In this document: piece after piece, positions 5,739-13,035 of the stretch | Position numbering within the stretch: position 1 is the stretch's first letter | How the letters are laid out: each line of letters begins with the position of its first letter | NCBI GenBank assembly: GCA_910585165.1 | Contig: CAJUBX010000066.1 | Location: 1-13,349, forward strand | Direction of reading: 5' to 3' | Length of the DNA: 13,349 nt | Source of the DNA: an uncultured Oscillibacter sp. | Lineage (GTDB): Bacteria; Bacillota; Clostridia; Oscillospirales; Oscillospiraceae | Notes under the pieces: generated by a model | The model's input: only the letters and a program-made list of their open reading frames with translations | Told to the model about the DNA's origin: nothing | The model's database searches: none | Translations under genes and position numbers: made by a program

Positions 5739-5771
5739 AGAACGGAGACGGGTCCGCCCGCCTCCGTTTTT
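5739..5771. terminator. Terminator hairpin, right copy, with T-tract
   Basis: This is the same 31-base hairpin as 5544-5574 (T instead of G in the loop), followed on the plus strand by TTTTT ending at 5771. The T-tract makes it the better terminator for plus-strand transcripts. Its minus-strand side starts next to the Nudix stop codon. Confidence 0.82.
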
Positions 5772-6379
5772 CATGCCTTTACGATTTCCCGGACCAGCCG
5801 GGCGGTCATGCCCCAGACGGCATGGCCCCGGCAGCGCCAGATAGGAACCTCCACCTGCCCGCGGTTCCAGGGGTAGTCCCGGGGAATGCCCACAGGGCCG
5901 TAGGGAAAGTCCTCCGGGACCTGGGGAAGCAGCTCATAGCGCCGGATATCCGGCTCCGTCTCCCGGAAGAAAGAGAGGGGGACGGTGAAGACCTCCGCCA
6001 CCTCCGCCGGGGAGGGGCGCATGGCGGCGAGGCCCCCGGGGGATACCAGCCCCAGGACGGGGCGGAGGAGAAAGCCCCGCTGGCTGTAGATAAAGTCCGG
6101 CGTGCCCAGGAGGGTGATTTCCCGCCGGGGGATGGACAGCTCCTCCTCCGTCTCCCGGAGGGCGCAGTCCTGGGGCGTCTCCCCGGGCTCCATCTTCCCG
6201 CCGGGGAAGCAGACCTCGCCCCCCTGGGAGACCCGGGAGGAGCGAACTTCGAACAGCAGGTGAAGCCCGTCCTCCCGCTCCAGCAGGGGGCAGAGGACGG
6301 CGCAGCTCCGGGAGGCCCCCAGCAGGTCCGGCGTATGGTCCTGAAAGCGCCGGGCCAGCCCCGCAAGCTCCCCGTTCAC
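5771..6379 (-). CDS. Nudix hydrolase, CoA pyrophosphatase type
   Basis: This is a 202-residue cytosolic Nudix enzyme, likely cleaving coenzyme A or acyl-CoA to phosphopantetheine and 3',5'-ADP. The Nudix box runs from G61 through E67 to R75-E76 and E79-E80 (GKMEPGE, then RETEEELSI). The usual glycine near the end is S82. Just before the box, LLFEVRSSRVSQGGEVCFPG (41-60) matches the extra motif that marks the CoA-directed NudL/NUDT7 subgroup. Metal-binding glutamates of the box are present. Translation starts at GTG 6379, overlapping the TGA of the upstream lipid-kinase gene by four bases (GTGA), so the two are probably translationally coupled. Its stop lies against the right terminator hairpin. 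NADH or other nucleotide substrates remain possible. Confidence 0.9.
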   Translation of the reverse strand: MNGELAGLARRFQDHTPDLLGASRSCAVLCPLLEREDGLHLLFEVRSSRVSQGGEVCFPGGKMEPGETPQDCALRETEEELSIPRREITLLGTPDFIYSQRGFLLRPVLGLVSPGGLAAMRPSPAEVAEVFTVPLSFFRETEPDIRRYELLPQVPEDFPYGPVGIPRDYPWNRGQVEVPIWRCRGHAVWGMTARLVREIVKA

Positions 6380-7263
6380 AGCAGCATGGCCAGCCCCTGG
6401 CGGCGGTTTTCAATCTCCACCACCGGGGCGCTGGGAGCGTATTCCCCGTCCAGGGACCAGGGCAGGTCCTCCTCCGTCTCCAGGCGGATGGAGGAGACGT
6501 GGCGGAAAACCAGGCCCTGGCTGCCGTACTGCTGGTTCAGCAGGGCGTGGACCAGGTTCTGGAGGTCCGCCGCCGTCTTGGGGCTGGGGATCAGCAGCAG
6601 CTCAAAAAGGCCGTCGTCCAGCACCACCCGCTCCGCCTCCAGCTTCATCAGCCCGCCGATGGAGGTGGAGTTGCACACCGCGCCGAAAAGGTACTCCCCG
6701 TCCAGCCGCTCCCCGTCGGCAGTGAGGCGGACGCAGTAGGGCCGGAGGGTGCTCAGGTCCTTCATGCCCTCCAGAATATAGGCGAAGTGGCCCAGGGCGT
6801 TTTTGGCGTTTTGAGGGGCGGCGTAGCTGGTGCGGGTGAAGGCCCCGAAGGAGGCCACGTACAAAAAGCTCCGCTTGTTCCAAAAGCCCACGTCCAGAAG
6901 GCGGGGAACGTTCCGGGCGATGGCGGCGGCGGCCTCCGCCGGGTCGGAGGAGATGCGGAGGCTGGCGGCAAAGTCGTTGGTGCTGCCCTGGGGCAGATAG
7001 CCAAGCAGGGGGGGCCTGCGGAGCCGGACCAGTCCGGAGACCACCTCGTTCAGCGTTCCGTCCCCTCCCACGGCCACCACCAGGTCGTACCGCCCGCCCT
7101 CCCGGGCGGCGGTCTCGGCGGCGTCGCCGGGGGCGGAGGTAACGTGGATGGAGAGAAGATAGCCGGCCTGGGAGAGGGCGGCGGCGGCGTCGAACAGGGG
7201 GCCCCGGGACTTGCTCTTCCCGGCCCGGGGGTTGAGAATCATCAAGAGCTTGCGGGATTTCAT
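6376..7263 (-). CDS. Diacylglycerol/lipid kinase, DgkB/YegS type
   Basis: This is a 295-residue cytosolic, membrane-associating kinase that phosphorylates diacylglycerol or a related lipid. In Gram-positive bacteria DgkB recycles diacylglycerol from lipoteichoic acid synthesis. The N-terminal nucleotide-binding domain shows ILNPRAGKSKS (9-19), the diagnostic GGDGTLNEV (66-74) and PQGSTNDFA (91-99). The C-terminal lipid-binding half has DDGLFELLLI (216-225) and WSLDGEYA (269-276). Length is standard. AGGAGGTG precedes the ATG at 7263 by about 10 bases. It is the first gene of a two-gene operon with the Nudix hydrolase. Sphingosine-kinase-like substrates cannot be ruled out from sequence. Confidence 0.93.
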   Translation of the reverse strand: MKSRKLLMILNPRAGKSKSRGPLFDAAAALSQAGYLLSIHVTSAPGDAAETAAREGGRYDLVVAVGGDGTLNEVVSGLVRLRRPPLLGYLPQGSTNDFAASLRISSDPAEAAAAIARNVPRLLDVGFWNKRSFLYVASFGAFTRTSYAAPQNAKNALGHFAYILEGMKDLSTLRPYCVRLTADGERLDGEYLFGAVCNSTSIGGLMKLEAERVVLDDGLFELLLIPSPKTAADLQNLVHALLNQQYGSQGLVFRHVSSIRLETEEDLPWSLDGEYAPSAPVVEIENRRQGLAMLL

Positions 7264-7305
7264 CGGCAGATGCCACCTCCTGAAAAACGGTTTTCTACAG
7301 TCTAC

Positions 7306-7314
7306 AGTATAGCA
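7306..7314 (-). promoter_or_regulatory. Proximal extended -10 of the lipid-kinase operon
   Basis: The minus strand reads TGCTATACT (7314-7306), an extended -10 box. No good -35 lies at 17 bases, and TTAACA occurs at 21 bases. The 13-base motif CAGTATAGCACGG that contains it recurs at 7352-7364, giving two similar start regions. Confidence 0.5.
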
Positions 7315-7352
7315 CGGAGGTTATTAAAATACTGTTAAAATTAGCCGTATTC

Positions 7353-7381
7353 AGTATAGCACGGGAAAAAGAGGATTGCAA
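7353..7381 (-). promoter_or_regulatory. Distal promoter of the lipid-kinase operon
   Basis: On the minus strand TTGCAA (7381-7376), a 17-base spacer and TATACT (7358-7353) with an upstream TG (TGCTATACT) form a good promoter. The -35 hexamer is self-complementary and is also the -35 of the plus-strand promoter. Confidence 0.65.
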
Positions 7382-7404
7382 TTCCTCCCGGCCCCGTGTA
7401 GAAT
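7376..7404 (+). promoter_or_regulatory. Promoter of the AI-2E-family gene
   Basis: TTGCAA (7376-7381) and TAGAAT (7399-7404) are spaced by 17 bases. The leader is short, about 20 bases, and leads straight into AAGGAGG (7416-7422). Confidence 0.65.
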
Positions 7405-7430
7405 AAAAAGAGAAAAAGGAGGCGCGGGCC

Positions 7431-8654
7431 ATGGAACGAAAAAGCAACTACGCCAGCATGGGGGTGACGGCCTTCCTGACCGCCGCCGCCATTTTGCTGT
7501 TTTACGACACCCTGTTCGGCGGAAAAGCCGCCCTGGCCCTGCTGAAAACGGTGCAGCCCATTTTGTACGGGGCCTTCATCGCCTACCTGCTGGCCCCCAT
7601 GGTGAATTTTTTCGAGGGCCATTTGTTCCCCCTCCGCCCCGGGCGGACGCGGAAGCGCGCCCACGCCCTGTTTATCCGCACGGCGGGCATTTTGCTGGCG
7701 TGGCTTGTGATTGCGTTCCTTTTCTATCTGCTGGCCTCCGTGCTGCTGCCGGAGCTGTATAAGAGCGTGCTTCAGCTCATCGCCAACGTGGACAACTACT
7801 ACCAGACCGTCAGCGGCTGGGTGACCAGCCTGTCGGATCATATGCTGGAGACCTACCCCGATTTGGCGCGGCAGGTGAGCCAGCGGCTGGAGGACTATTT
7901 CCAGGACTTCGACAAGTGGCTGACGGGCCTCCTGCCCCAGATTCAGACGGTGATGACCACCGTGTCCGGCGGGGTGCTGAGCCTGGTGAACTTTGTCAAG
8001 GACCTGCTGGTGGGCATCATCGCCTCCGTCTACCTCCTGGCCACCAAGGAGCGCTGCGCCGCCTACGGGCGGAAGCTGGTCTACAGCCTCTTTCCCCGGG
8101 ACCGGGTGGGTCTGGTTCTCCGGGGCGTGCGGCGGGCGGACGCCATCTTCTCCGGCTTTGTCCGGGGAAAGCTGCTGGATTCCATCATCATCGGCGTTTT
8201 GTGCTTCGTCTGCTGCTCCATCTTGAAGTTTCCCTACACGCCCCTGGTGTCCGTCTTCGTGGGCGTGACCAACGTCATCCCCTTCTTCGGGCCCTTCCTG
8301 GGGGCCATTCCCAGCACCTTTTTGATTCTGCTGGTCTCCCCCCGGCAGGCGCTGTATTTCGTCATCTTCGTCCTGGCCCTCCAGCAGCTGGACGGCAACG
8401 TCATCGGGCCCAAGATTCTGGGGAACACCACAGGGCTTTCCAGCCTGTGGGTCATCATCGCCATTTTGGTGGGAGGCGGCTTTTTCGGCATCGCGGGGAT
8501 GTTCTTCGGCGTGCCGGTGTGCGCGTGCCTGAACAGCCTTGTGAATTTCTTTGTGGACGCCCGGCTGCGGGAGAAGGGGCTTCCCCCGGACCCCGGGGAG
8601 TATGCCGCCGGAGGAGCCCACGGGCCCCGGCGGGAGGAGCCAAAAAATTTGTGA
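7431..8654 (+). CDS. AI-2E family (PF01594-type) membrane transporter
   Basis: This is a 407-residue polytopic membrane protein of the TqsA/YdiK/YtvI group. Hydrophobic segments are visible at about 10-28, 40-60, 80-105, 190-207 and in a long hydrophobic stretch at about 240-365. A soluble helical segment lies at about 109-185. The family signatures VGVTNVIPFFGPFLGAIP and QQLDGNVIGPKILG, followed by TGLSSLWVI, are clear. Members have been linked to export of autoinducer-2 or to sodium/proton exchange. The true substrate here is unknown, and no luxS is in view. The C-terminal tail (about 375-407) is charged and cytoplasmic. AAGGAGG lies 8 bases before the ATG. It appears to be a single gene, and the ABC operon promoter starts only 6 bases after its stop. 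Confidence 0.93.
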   Translation: MERKSNYASMGVTAFLTAAAILLFYDTLFGGKAALALLKTVQPILYGAFIAYLLAPMVNFFEGHLFPLRPGRTRKRAHALFIRTAGILLAWLVIAFLFYLLASVLLPELYKSVLQLIANVDNYYQTVSGWVTSLSDHMLETYPDLARQVSQRLEDYFQDFDKWLTGLLPQIQTVMTTVSGGVLSLVNFVKDLLVGIIASVYLLATKERCAAYGRKLVYSLFPRDRVGLVLRGVRRADAIFSGFVRGKLLDSIIIGVLCFVCCSILKFPYTPLVSVFVGVTNVIPFFGPFLGAIPSTFLILLVSPRQALYFVIFVLALQQLDGNVIGPKILGNTTGLSSLWVIIAILVGGGFFGIAGMFFGVPVCACLNSLVNFFVDARLREKGLPPDPGEYAAGGAHGPRREEPKNL

Positions 8655-8660
8655 AAACTA

Positions 8661-8689
8661 TTGCAATCTTTTTCCCCGTCGTGTACAAT
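8661..8689 (+). promoter_or_regulatory. Promoter of the ABC importer operon
   Basis: TTGCAA (8661-8666) and TACAAT (8684-8689) are spaced by 17 bases. The box and the start of the spacer (TTGCAATC, then a T-run and CCC) resemble the distal lipid-kinase promoter. It leaves a leader of about 145 bases. Confidence 0.7.
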
Positions 8690-8697
8690 ACGGCCTT

Positions 8698-8724
8698 GGG
8701 GCCTCCGGAAGTCCGGAGCGCCCC
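8698..8724 (+). promoter_or_regulatory. Stem-loop at the start of the ABC operon leader
   Basis: GGGGC-CTCCGG pairs with CCGGAG-(C)-GCCCC, 11 bp with one bulged C (8719) and the loop AAGT. It begins at the predicted transcription start. It could also be the terminator of the AI-2E gene, but the following GGGGCTTTATT is a poor T-tract. Confidence 0.6.
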
Positions 8725-8736
8725 GGGGCTTTATTC

Positions 8737-8763
8737 ATGGAAGCAGCCCGCACAACTGAATAG
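8737..8763 (+). CDS. Possible 8-codon leader peptide ORF
   Basis: ATG at 8737 opens MEAARTTE and ends with TAG at 8761-8763, inside the ABC operon leader just after the stem-loop. The ribosome site is weak (CCGGGG upstream). Such a short frame can occur by chance, and I list it only because it lies in an unusually long leader. Confidence 0.15.
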   Translation: MEAARTTE

Positions 8764-8842
8764 AGCCGAATCATTTTGTCCGGGCGGGACATTCCCCGTC
8801 CAGCGCTGACCCGATACTGGGCAGCGACGAAAGGAAGCAGAC

Positions 8843-10408
8843 ATGAAACGGAAACTTTTGGAGGTCCTTCTCCTGCTGGGTCTCCTGAGCGCGGCACTCT
8901 GCGGTTGCGGAGGCGGCAGCACAGGCAAGACGGCGGAGGCGGGGCCCGCAGACAGCGCCGGGACCCAGGACCCGGCAGCCCAGCCGGCGGCAGACCATCC
9001 CAACGCCATCACCGTCGGCATCGCCCAGGACCTGGACGAGAGTCTTGACCCCCACCTGGCCGTGGCGGCAGGGACCAAGGAAATCATGTTCAACGTATTT
9101 GAGGGCCTGGTGAAGCCCACCCCCGACGGAGACTTGGTCCCCGCCGTGGCCAGTGAATTCACCTCGGACGGAACGACCTATACCTTCACGCTCCGGCAAG
9201 GCGTGAAGTTTCATAACGGTGACGCCGTGGAGATGCGGGACGTAGTGTACTCCATTAACCGCAACCGCCTGGCGGAGGACGGTGGGGAGCCTTTGATCCC
9301 GGCGCTTTCCGCCATTAAGAGCATGACGGCGGACGACACGACCCTGACCATTACCCTGGATCAGGCCAACACGGAGTTTTTGGCCTATCTCACCCTGGCC
9401 ATTCTCCCCGAGGACTACGACGGCCAGGACACCGCCCCCGTGGGAACGGGACCTTTCAAGTTTGTCTCCCGGGCCGCCCAGGACAATATCGTCCTGGAGC
9501 GCTTCGAGGACTACTGGGGCGAACCCGCGTACCTGGATAAAGTCACCTTCAAAATCATCGAGAACGCCGACAGCATCCTCATGAGCCTCCAGAGCGGGGC
9601 GGTGGATTTGTTCGCCCATCTGACCAGCACCCAGGTGGCCCAGCTGGGGGATGATTTCAACATCGAAGAGGGCACCATGAACCTGGTGCAGGCTATGTAT
9701 CTCAACCACGCGGAAAAGCCCTTTGACGACGTGCGCGTCCGGCAGGCCCTGTGCCACGCCGTGGACCGCCAGCAGATTCTGGACCTGGCCTTCGACGGCT
9801 ACGGCAGCCTCATCGGCTCCAGCATGTACCCCGCCTTCGGGAAGTACTTTGACGATTCCCTCACCAACCATTATCCCCACGATGTGGAGAAGGCCAGGGC
9901 CCTGCTGGCCGACGCGGGCTATCCCGACGGGTTTGCCATGACCATCACCGTCCCCTCCAACTACCAGCCCCACATCGACACCGCCCAGGTGATTGTGGAG
10001 CAGCTCAAGGAGGCGGGCATCACCGCTGAAATTCAGCTGGTGGAGTGGGGCTCCTGGCTCTCCGACGTGTACGCCGGGCGGCAGTACCAGGCGACCGTGG
10101 TGGGCGTGGACGCGTCCACCATGACGGCCCGGGCCCTGCTGGAGCGGTTCACCTCTACGGCGGGTAATAATTTCATCAATTATAACAGCCCCCTGTACGA
10201 CTCGCTGTTTGTCAAGGCCACTTCCAGCGCCGGAGAGGCGGCGCAGACGGAGTTTTACAAGGAGATGGAGGCGGACCTGACGAAGAACGCCGCCAACGTG
10301 TACATCCAGGACCTGGCGGACCTGGTGGCCGTGCGCAAGGGCCTGACGGGCGTGCGGTTCTACCCCATCTACGTGCTGGACCTTGCCGGCGTGCGCTATA
10401 CGGCGTAA
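8843..10408 (+). CDS. ABC importer substrate-binding lipoprotein (SBP family 5)
   Basis: This is a 521-residue solute-binding lipoprotein that would deliver peptides, nickel complexes or related ligands to the importer encoded next. MKRKLLEVLLLLGLLSAALC is the lipoprotein signal. The likely lipidated cysteine is C22 in L-C-G-C, followed by a flexible Gly/Ser/Ala/Pro linker to about residue 52. The mature domain begins with ITVGIAQDLDESLDP and shows the family-5 pattern of FEGLVKPTPDGDLVPAVASE, the FTLRQGVKFHNGDAVEMRDV segment, GTGPFKFV and DVRVRQALCHAVDR. Length is close to NikA or DppA proteins. AAAGGA lies 7 bases before the ATG. It is the first gene of the operon, separated from the permeases by a hairpin that may raise its level. 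Substrate is not decidable by eye. Confidence 0.93.
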   Translation: MKRKLLEVLLLLGLLSAALCGCGGGSTGKTAEAGPADSAGTQDPAAQPAADHPNAITVGIAQDLDESLDPHLAVAAGTKEIMFNVFEGLVKPTPDGDLVPAVASEFTSDGTTYTFTLRQGVKFHNGDAVEMRDVVYSINRNRLAEDGGEPLIPALSAIKSMTADDTTLTITLDQANTEFLAYLTLAILPEDYDGQDTAPVGTGPFKFVSRAAQDNIVLERFEDYWGEPAYLDKVTFKIIENADSILMSLQSGAVDLFAHLTSTQVAQLGDDFNIEEGTMNLVQAMYLNHAEKPFDDVRVRQALCHAVDRQQILDLAFDGYGSLIGSSMYPAFGKYFDDSLTNHYPHDVEKARALLADAGYPDGFAMTITVPSNYQPHIDTAQVIVEQLKEAGITAEIQLVEWGSWLSDVYAGRQYQATVVGVDASTMTARALLERFTSTAGNNFINYNSPLYDSLFVKATSSAGEAAQTEFYKEMEADLTKNAANVYIQDLADLVAVRKGLTGVRFYPIYVLDLAGVRYTA

Positions 10409-10422
10409 CAATTGGAGAGTGT

Positions 10423-10468
10423 GCGGGAGCGGAGCGGGAGAATTCAAAAACGGGTTCCCCGCTCCCGC
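10423..10468 (+). promoter_or_regulatory. Intercistronic hairpin after the binding-protein gene
   Basis: GCGGGAGCGG (10423-10432) pairs perfectly with CCGCTCCCGC (10459-10468) around a 26-base loop, with no T-run of note. In importer operons such a stem often protects the binding-protein message and lowers readthrough to the permeases. That role here is inferred. Confidence 0.65.
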
Positions 10469-10493
10469 CCTTTCCCGAAGGGACGGGTGCCTT

Positions 10494-11438
10494 ATGAATT
10501 ATCTTTTAAAGCGGGTGCTGGCGGGTCTTGCGACGATGCTGGCGGTCTCGTTTTTCACCTTCGCGGCCTTTTCCCTCATCTCCGGCGACACCGCCACCGC
10601 CATGCTGGGCACCTCGGCAACGCCGGAGCGGCTGGCGGCCCTCCGGGCGGAGCTGGGGCTGGACAGGCCCCTGCCGGTGCGCTACGGAGCGTGGCTGGCT
10701 GGCTTTTTCACCGGGGATTTGGGGGTTTCCACCAGCTACAGCCAGCCGGTGCGGGACCTGCTGGCCCCGAAAATCGCGCTGACGCTGGGGCTGAGCCTGG
10801 TGAGCTTCGCCCTGATTACGGCGGTTTCCATCCCCCTGGGGGTGTTCACTGCCGGACGGCGGCGGTTTGAGGGGGCCCGGACGGTTCTGAACCAGCTGGG
10901 CATGGCCGTGCCGCCTTTCTTCACGGGGATTCTGCTGTCCTGGTTCTTCGGCGTGGGACTGAAGTGGTTCACGCCGGGGCAGTTCCCGGACGCGAAGCAG
11001 GACTTTGCCGGGGCGGCGGTCTACCTGCTGTTTGCCGCCATCGCCCTTTCCATTCCCCGGATTGCCATGACGGCGCGGATGCTCCGCAGCACGGTGCAGG
11101 AGGAATTGGGGAAAGACTATGTGCGGACCGCCATTGCCCGGGGAAACGACCGGGGACAGGTTCTCAGGCGGCATGTGCTGAAAAACGCCCTGCCTCCGGT
11201 GGTGGCCTTCCTGGCCCAGACCATGGCGGAAATCGTGGCGGGGAGCATTGTGGTGGAGCAGGTCTTTGTTATCCCGGGGCTGGGGCAGATGCTGGTGAGC
11301 TCCATCTCCAACCGGGACTACCCGGTGGTGCAGGCCATCGTGGTGATTCTGGCCCTCTGGGTGGTGCTGGCGGGGACGGCGGCGGACCTTATCAGCCAGC
11401 GGATAGACCCCCGGCTCCGGTTGGGAGGCGCGGCATGA
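10494..11438 (+). CDS. ABC importer permease 1 (DppB/NikB family)
   Basis: This is a 314-residue inner-membrane permease, one half of the translocation channel. It starts MNYLLKRVLAGLATMLAVSFF, a classic first helix of this family, followed by an external segment with ERLAALRAELGLDRPLPVRY (45-64). About six helices are visible. The ATPase-coupling loop EELGKDYVRTAIARGNDRGQ (203-222) and the following NALPP carry the EAA-G pattern. I chose ATG 10494 rather than the in-frame ATG at 10383. The earlier start would add 37 hydrophilic residues overlapping the binding-protein gene and the intercistronic hairpin. The ribosome site (AAGGGA) is weak and about 12 bases off. The stop overlaps the next start as ATGA. 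Confidence 0.93.
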   Translation: MNYLLKRVLAGLATMLAVSFFTFAAFSLISGDTATAMLGTSATPERLAALRAELGLDRPLPVRYGAWLAGFFTGDLGVSTSYSQPVRDLLAPKIALTLGLSLVSFALITAVSIPLGVFTAGRRRFEGARTVLNQLGMAVPPFFTGILLSWFFGVGLKWFTPGQFPDAKQDFAGAAVYLLFAAIALSIPRIAMTARMLRSTVQEELGKDYVRTAIARGNDRGQVLRRHVLKNALPPVVAFLAQTMAEIVAGSIVVEQVFVIPGLGQMLVSSISNRDYPVVQAIVVILALWVVLAGTAADLISQRIDPRLRLGGAA

Positions 11439-12244
11439 AAAGACGAAACGGCTTTTTGACCGCAGGGCTTGTTTTGACGGGCCTTGTTGCGGCGCTGATC
11501 CTCCTGGGGGCTTTCTGGACGCCTTACGACCCCAACGCCATGGCGGCGGGGCCCAAGTTCGACAGCCCCTCCCCGGCCCACTGGATGGGCACGGACAACT
11601 TCGGCCGGGACATTTTCAGCCGGGTACTCCAGGGGGCCGGGGCCACGGCCTCCATCGCCCTGGCGACGCTTTTCATCGGCGCAGCGGGCGGCTGCCTCGC
11701 CGGGGCCCTGACCGGGTACTTCGGCGGCGCGGCGGACGAGCTTTTGATGCGCCTCAACGACGTGCTGACGGCGTTTCCCAGCATTCTGCTGGCCCTGGTG
11801 GTGATCTCCGTTCTGGGGCCGGGGAAGAAAATCAACGTGATCCTCGCCCTGGGGCTGGTGTTCATCCCCAGCTTCGCCCGGGTGAGCCGGACGGCCTTCG
11901 CCTCGCTGCGGGACGTGAACTATATCCAAAGCGCCCGGCTGATGGGGGCCTCGAACCTCCGCATTCTGGCGGTGCACATGCTGCCCAACACGGCCCCGGT
12001 GCTGCTGCCGGCCCTGACCATCGGGTTCAACAACGCGGTTTTGGCGGAGGCGTCCATGAGCTTTCTCGGCATCGGCGTGACGCCGCCGGACGCGTCCTTG
12101 GGCTATATGCTGTCCGAGGCCCAGGGGATGCTGTTCGCCGCCCCCTGGTACGCCGCCGGGACGGGCCTTGTCATCGTGGCGATGGTGTTCAGCGTGGGCC
12201 TTCTGGGCGAGGGACTGCGGCGGCGGGACAAGGGGGTGCTGTGA
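11435..12244 (+). CDS. ABC importer permease 2 (DppC/NikC family)
   Basis: This is a 269-residue inner-membrane permease that pairs with permease 1. After the first helix comes TPYDPNAMAAGPKFDSPS, then the family signature HWMGTDNFGRDIFSRVLQGA (the typical GTDxxGRDxxSR). The coupling loop is RDVNYIQSARLMGASNLRIL and continues HMLPNTAPVLLP. SFLGIGVTPPDASLGYML near the C-terminus is also characteristic. The ATG at 11435 overlaps the previous stop (ATGA), with GGGAGG 7 bases upstream. The stop TGA at 12242-12244 overlaps the next ATG by one base. Length is nearer to NikC-type than to longer DppC-type permeases. Confidence 0.94.
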   Translation: MKRRNGFLTAGLVLTGLVAALILLGAFWTPYDPNAMAAGPKFDSPSPAHWMGTDNFGRDIFSRVLQGAGATASIALATLFIGAAGGCLAGALTGYFGGAADELLMRLNDVLTAFPSILLALVVISVLGPGKKINVILALGLVFIPSFARVSRTAFASLRDVNYIQSARLMGASNLRILAVHMLPNTAPVLLPALTIGFNNAVLAEASMSFLGIGVTPPDASLGYMLSEAQGMLFAAPWYAAGTGLVIVAMVFSVGLLGEGLRRRDKGVL

Positions 12245-13035
12245 TGCTGGAAATCCGGGACCTCCATGTAAAGTTCCATGGCCGGGACCGGGAGGCCGTG
12301 GCCGGGGCGTCCCTCTCCATCGGGGAGGGGGAAATTGTTGGCCTGGTGGGCGAGTCCGGCTCCGGGAAGACCGTCACCGCCATGGCCGTGGCGGGCCTCC
12401 TGCCCCGGAAGCAGTGTGCATACTCCGGAGAGATTCTGCTGGACGGAAAGGAGCTTCTCCACGCGGAGCGGAAGGAGCTGCGGAAAATCCAGGGCCGGGA
12501 AATCGGCGTGGTGTTCCAGGAGCCCATGAGCGCCTTAAACCCCCTGATGAAAATCGGGCCCCAGGTGGAGGAGGTCCTCCGGGTCCACACGGACCTGGGA
12601 CGGGAGGAGCGCCGCCGCCTGGCGGTGGAGGCCATGGCGGCGGCGGAGCTGGCGGAGCCGGAGGCAGTGTACGAAAAGTACCCCCACCAGCTCTCCGGCG
12701 GGATGCTCCAGCGGGCCATGATTGCGGCGGCGGTTATCGCGCGGCCGAAGCTCCTGCTCCTGGACGAGCCGACGACGGCCCTGGATGTGACGGTGCAGGC
12801 GCAGATTCTGGAGCTTTTAAAGAAGCTGAACCGGGAGTTTGGCATTTCCATGCTGTTCATCTCCCACGATTTGAACGTGGTGCGCAGGCTCTGCGGCTGT
12901 GTGGCGGTGATGCAGCGGGGACTGCTGGTGGAGGAGGGCCCCTCGGACGAGGTGTTCCGCCACCCGAAGCACCCTTACACCCGGCGGCTCGTCGCCGCCA
13001 TTCCCACGAGAAAGCGGAAGGAGGCGGGACCATGA
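12244..13035 (+). CDS. ABC importer ATPase 1 (DppD/NikD family)
   Basis: This is a 263-residue cytoplasmic ATPase that powers the importer. Walker A is GESGSGKT (36-43) and the Q-loop is at Q92 in VVFQEPMSALNP. The ABC signature is LSGGMLQR (150-157), Walker B is LLLLDEPT (170-177) and the switch histidine is H208 in ISHD. The C-terminal HPKHPYTRRLVAAIP (240-254) is the marker of oligopeptide/nickel importers. The protein ends about 10 residues after it, so the long extension of 320-residue DppD/OppD proteins, with its cysteines, is absent. The ATG at 12244 is preceded by AAGGGGG, and an in-frame GTG at 12241 is the alternative start. The stop overlaps the next gene as ATGA. Confidence 0.95.
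   Translation: MLEIRDLHVKFHGRDREAVAGASLSIGEGEIVGLVGESGSGKTVTAMAVAGLLPRKQCAYSGEILLDGKELLHAERKELRKIQGREIGVVFQEPMSALNPLMKIGPQVEEVLRVHTDLGREERRRLAVEAMAAAELAEPEAVYEKYPHQLSGGMLQRAMIAAAVIARPKLLLLDEPTTALDVTVQAQILELLKKLNREFGISMLFISHDLNVVRRLCGCVAVMQRGLLVEEGPSDEVFRHPKHPYTRRLVAAIPTRKRKEAGP

Noticed and set aside
7341..8621. 426-codon open frame antisense to the AI-2E gene
   Set aside because: Its composition is low-complexity (Gln, His, Gly rich), and the plus strand has unmistakable AI-2E family motifs and a ribosome site.
8690..8842. Riboswitch in the ABC operon leader
   Set aside because: The leader is long enough, but I could not match it to a known class (for example NiCo, cobalamin, T-box or SAM), and only one firm stem is visible.
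8771..10447. 558-codon open frame antisense to the binding-protein gene
   Set aside because: No recognisable domain or ribosome site is present. The plus strand has a lipoprotein signal and family-5 motifs.
10383..10493. Upstream in-frame start for permease 1
   Set aside because: The added residues are hydrophilic, overlap the binding-protein gene and run through the intercistronic hairpin. The family normally starts with a short MxxxLLKR-type end, as at 10494.
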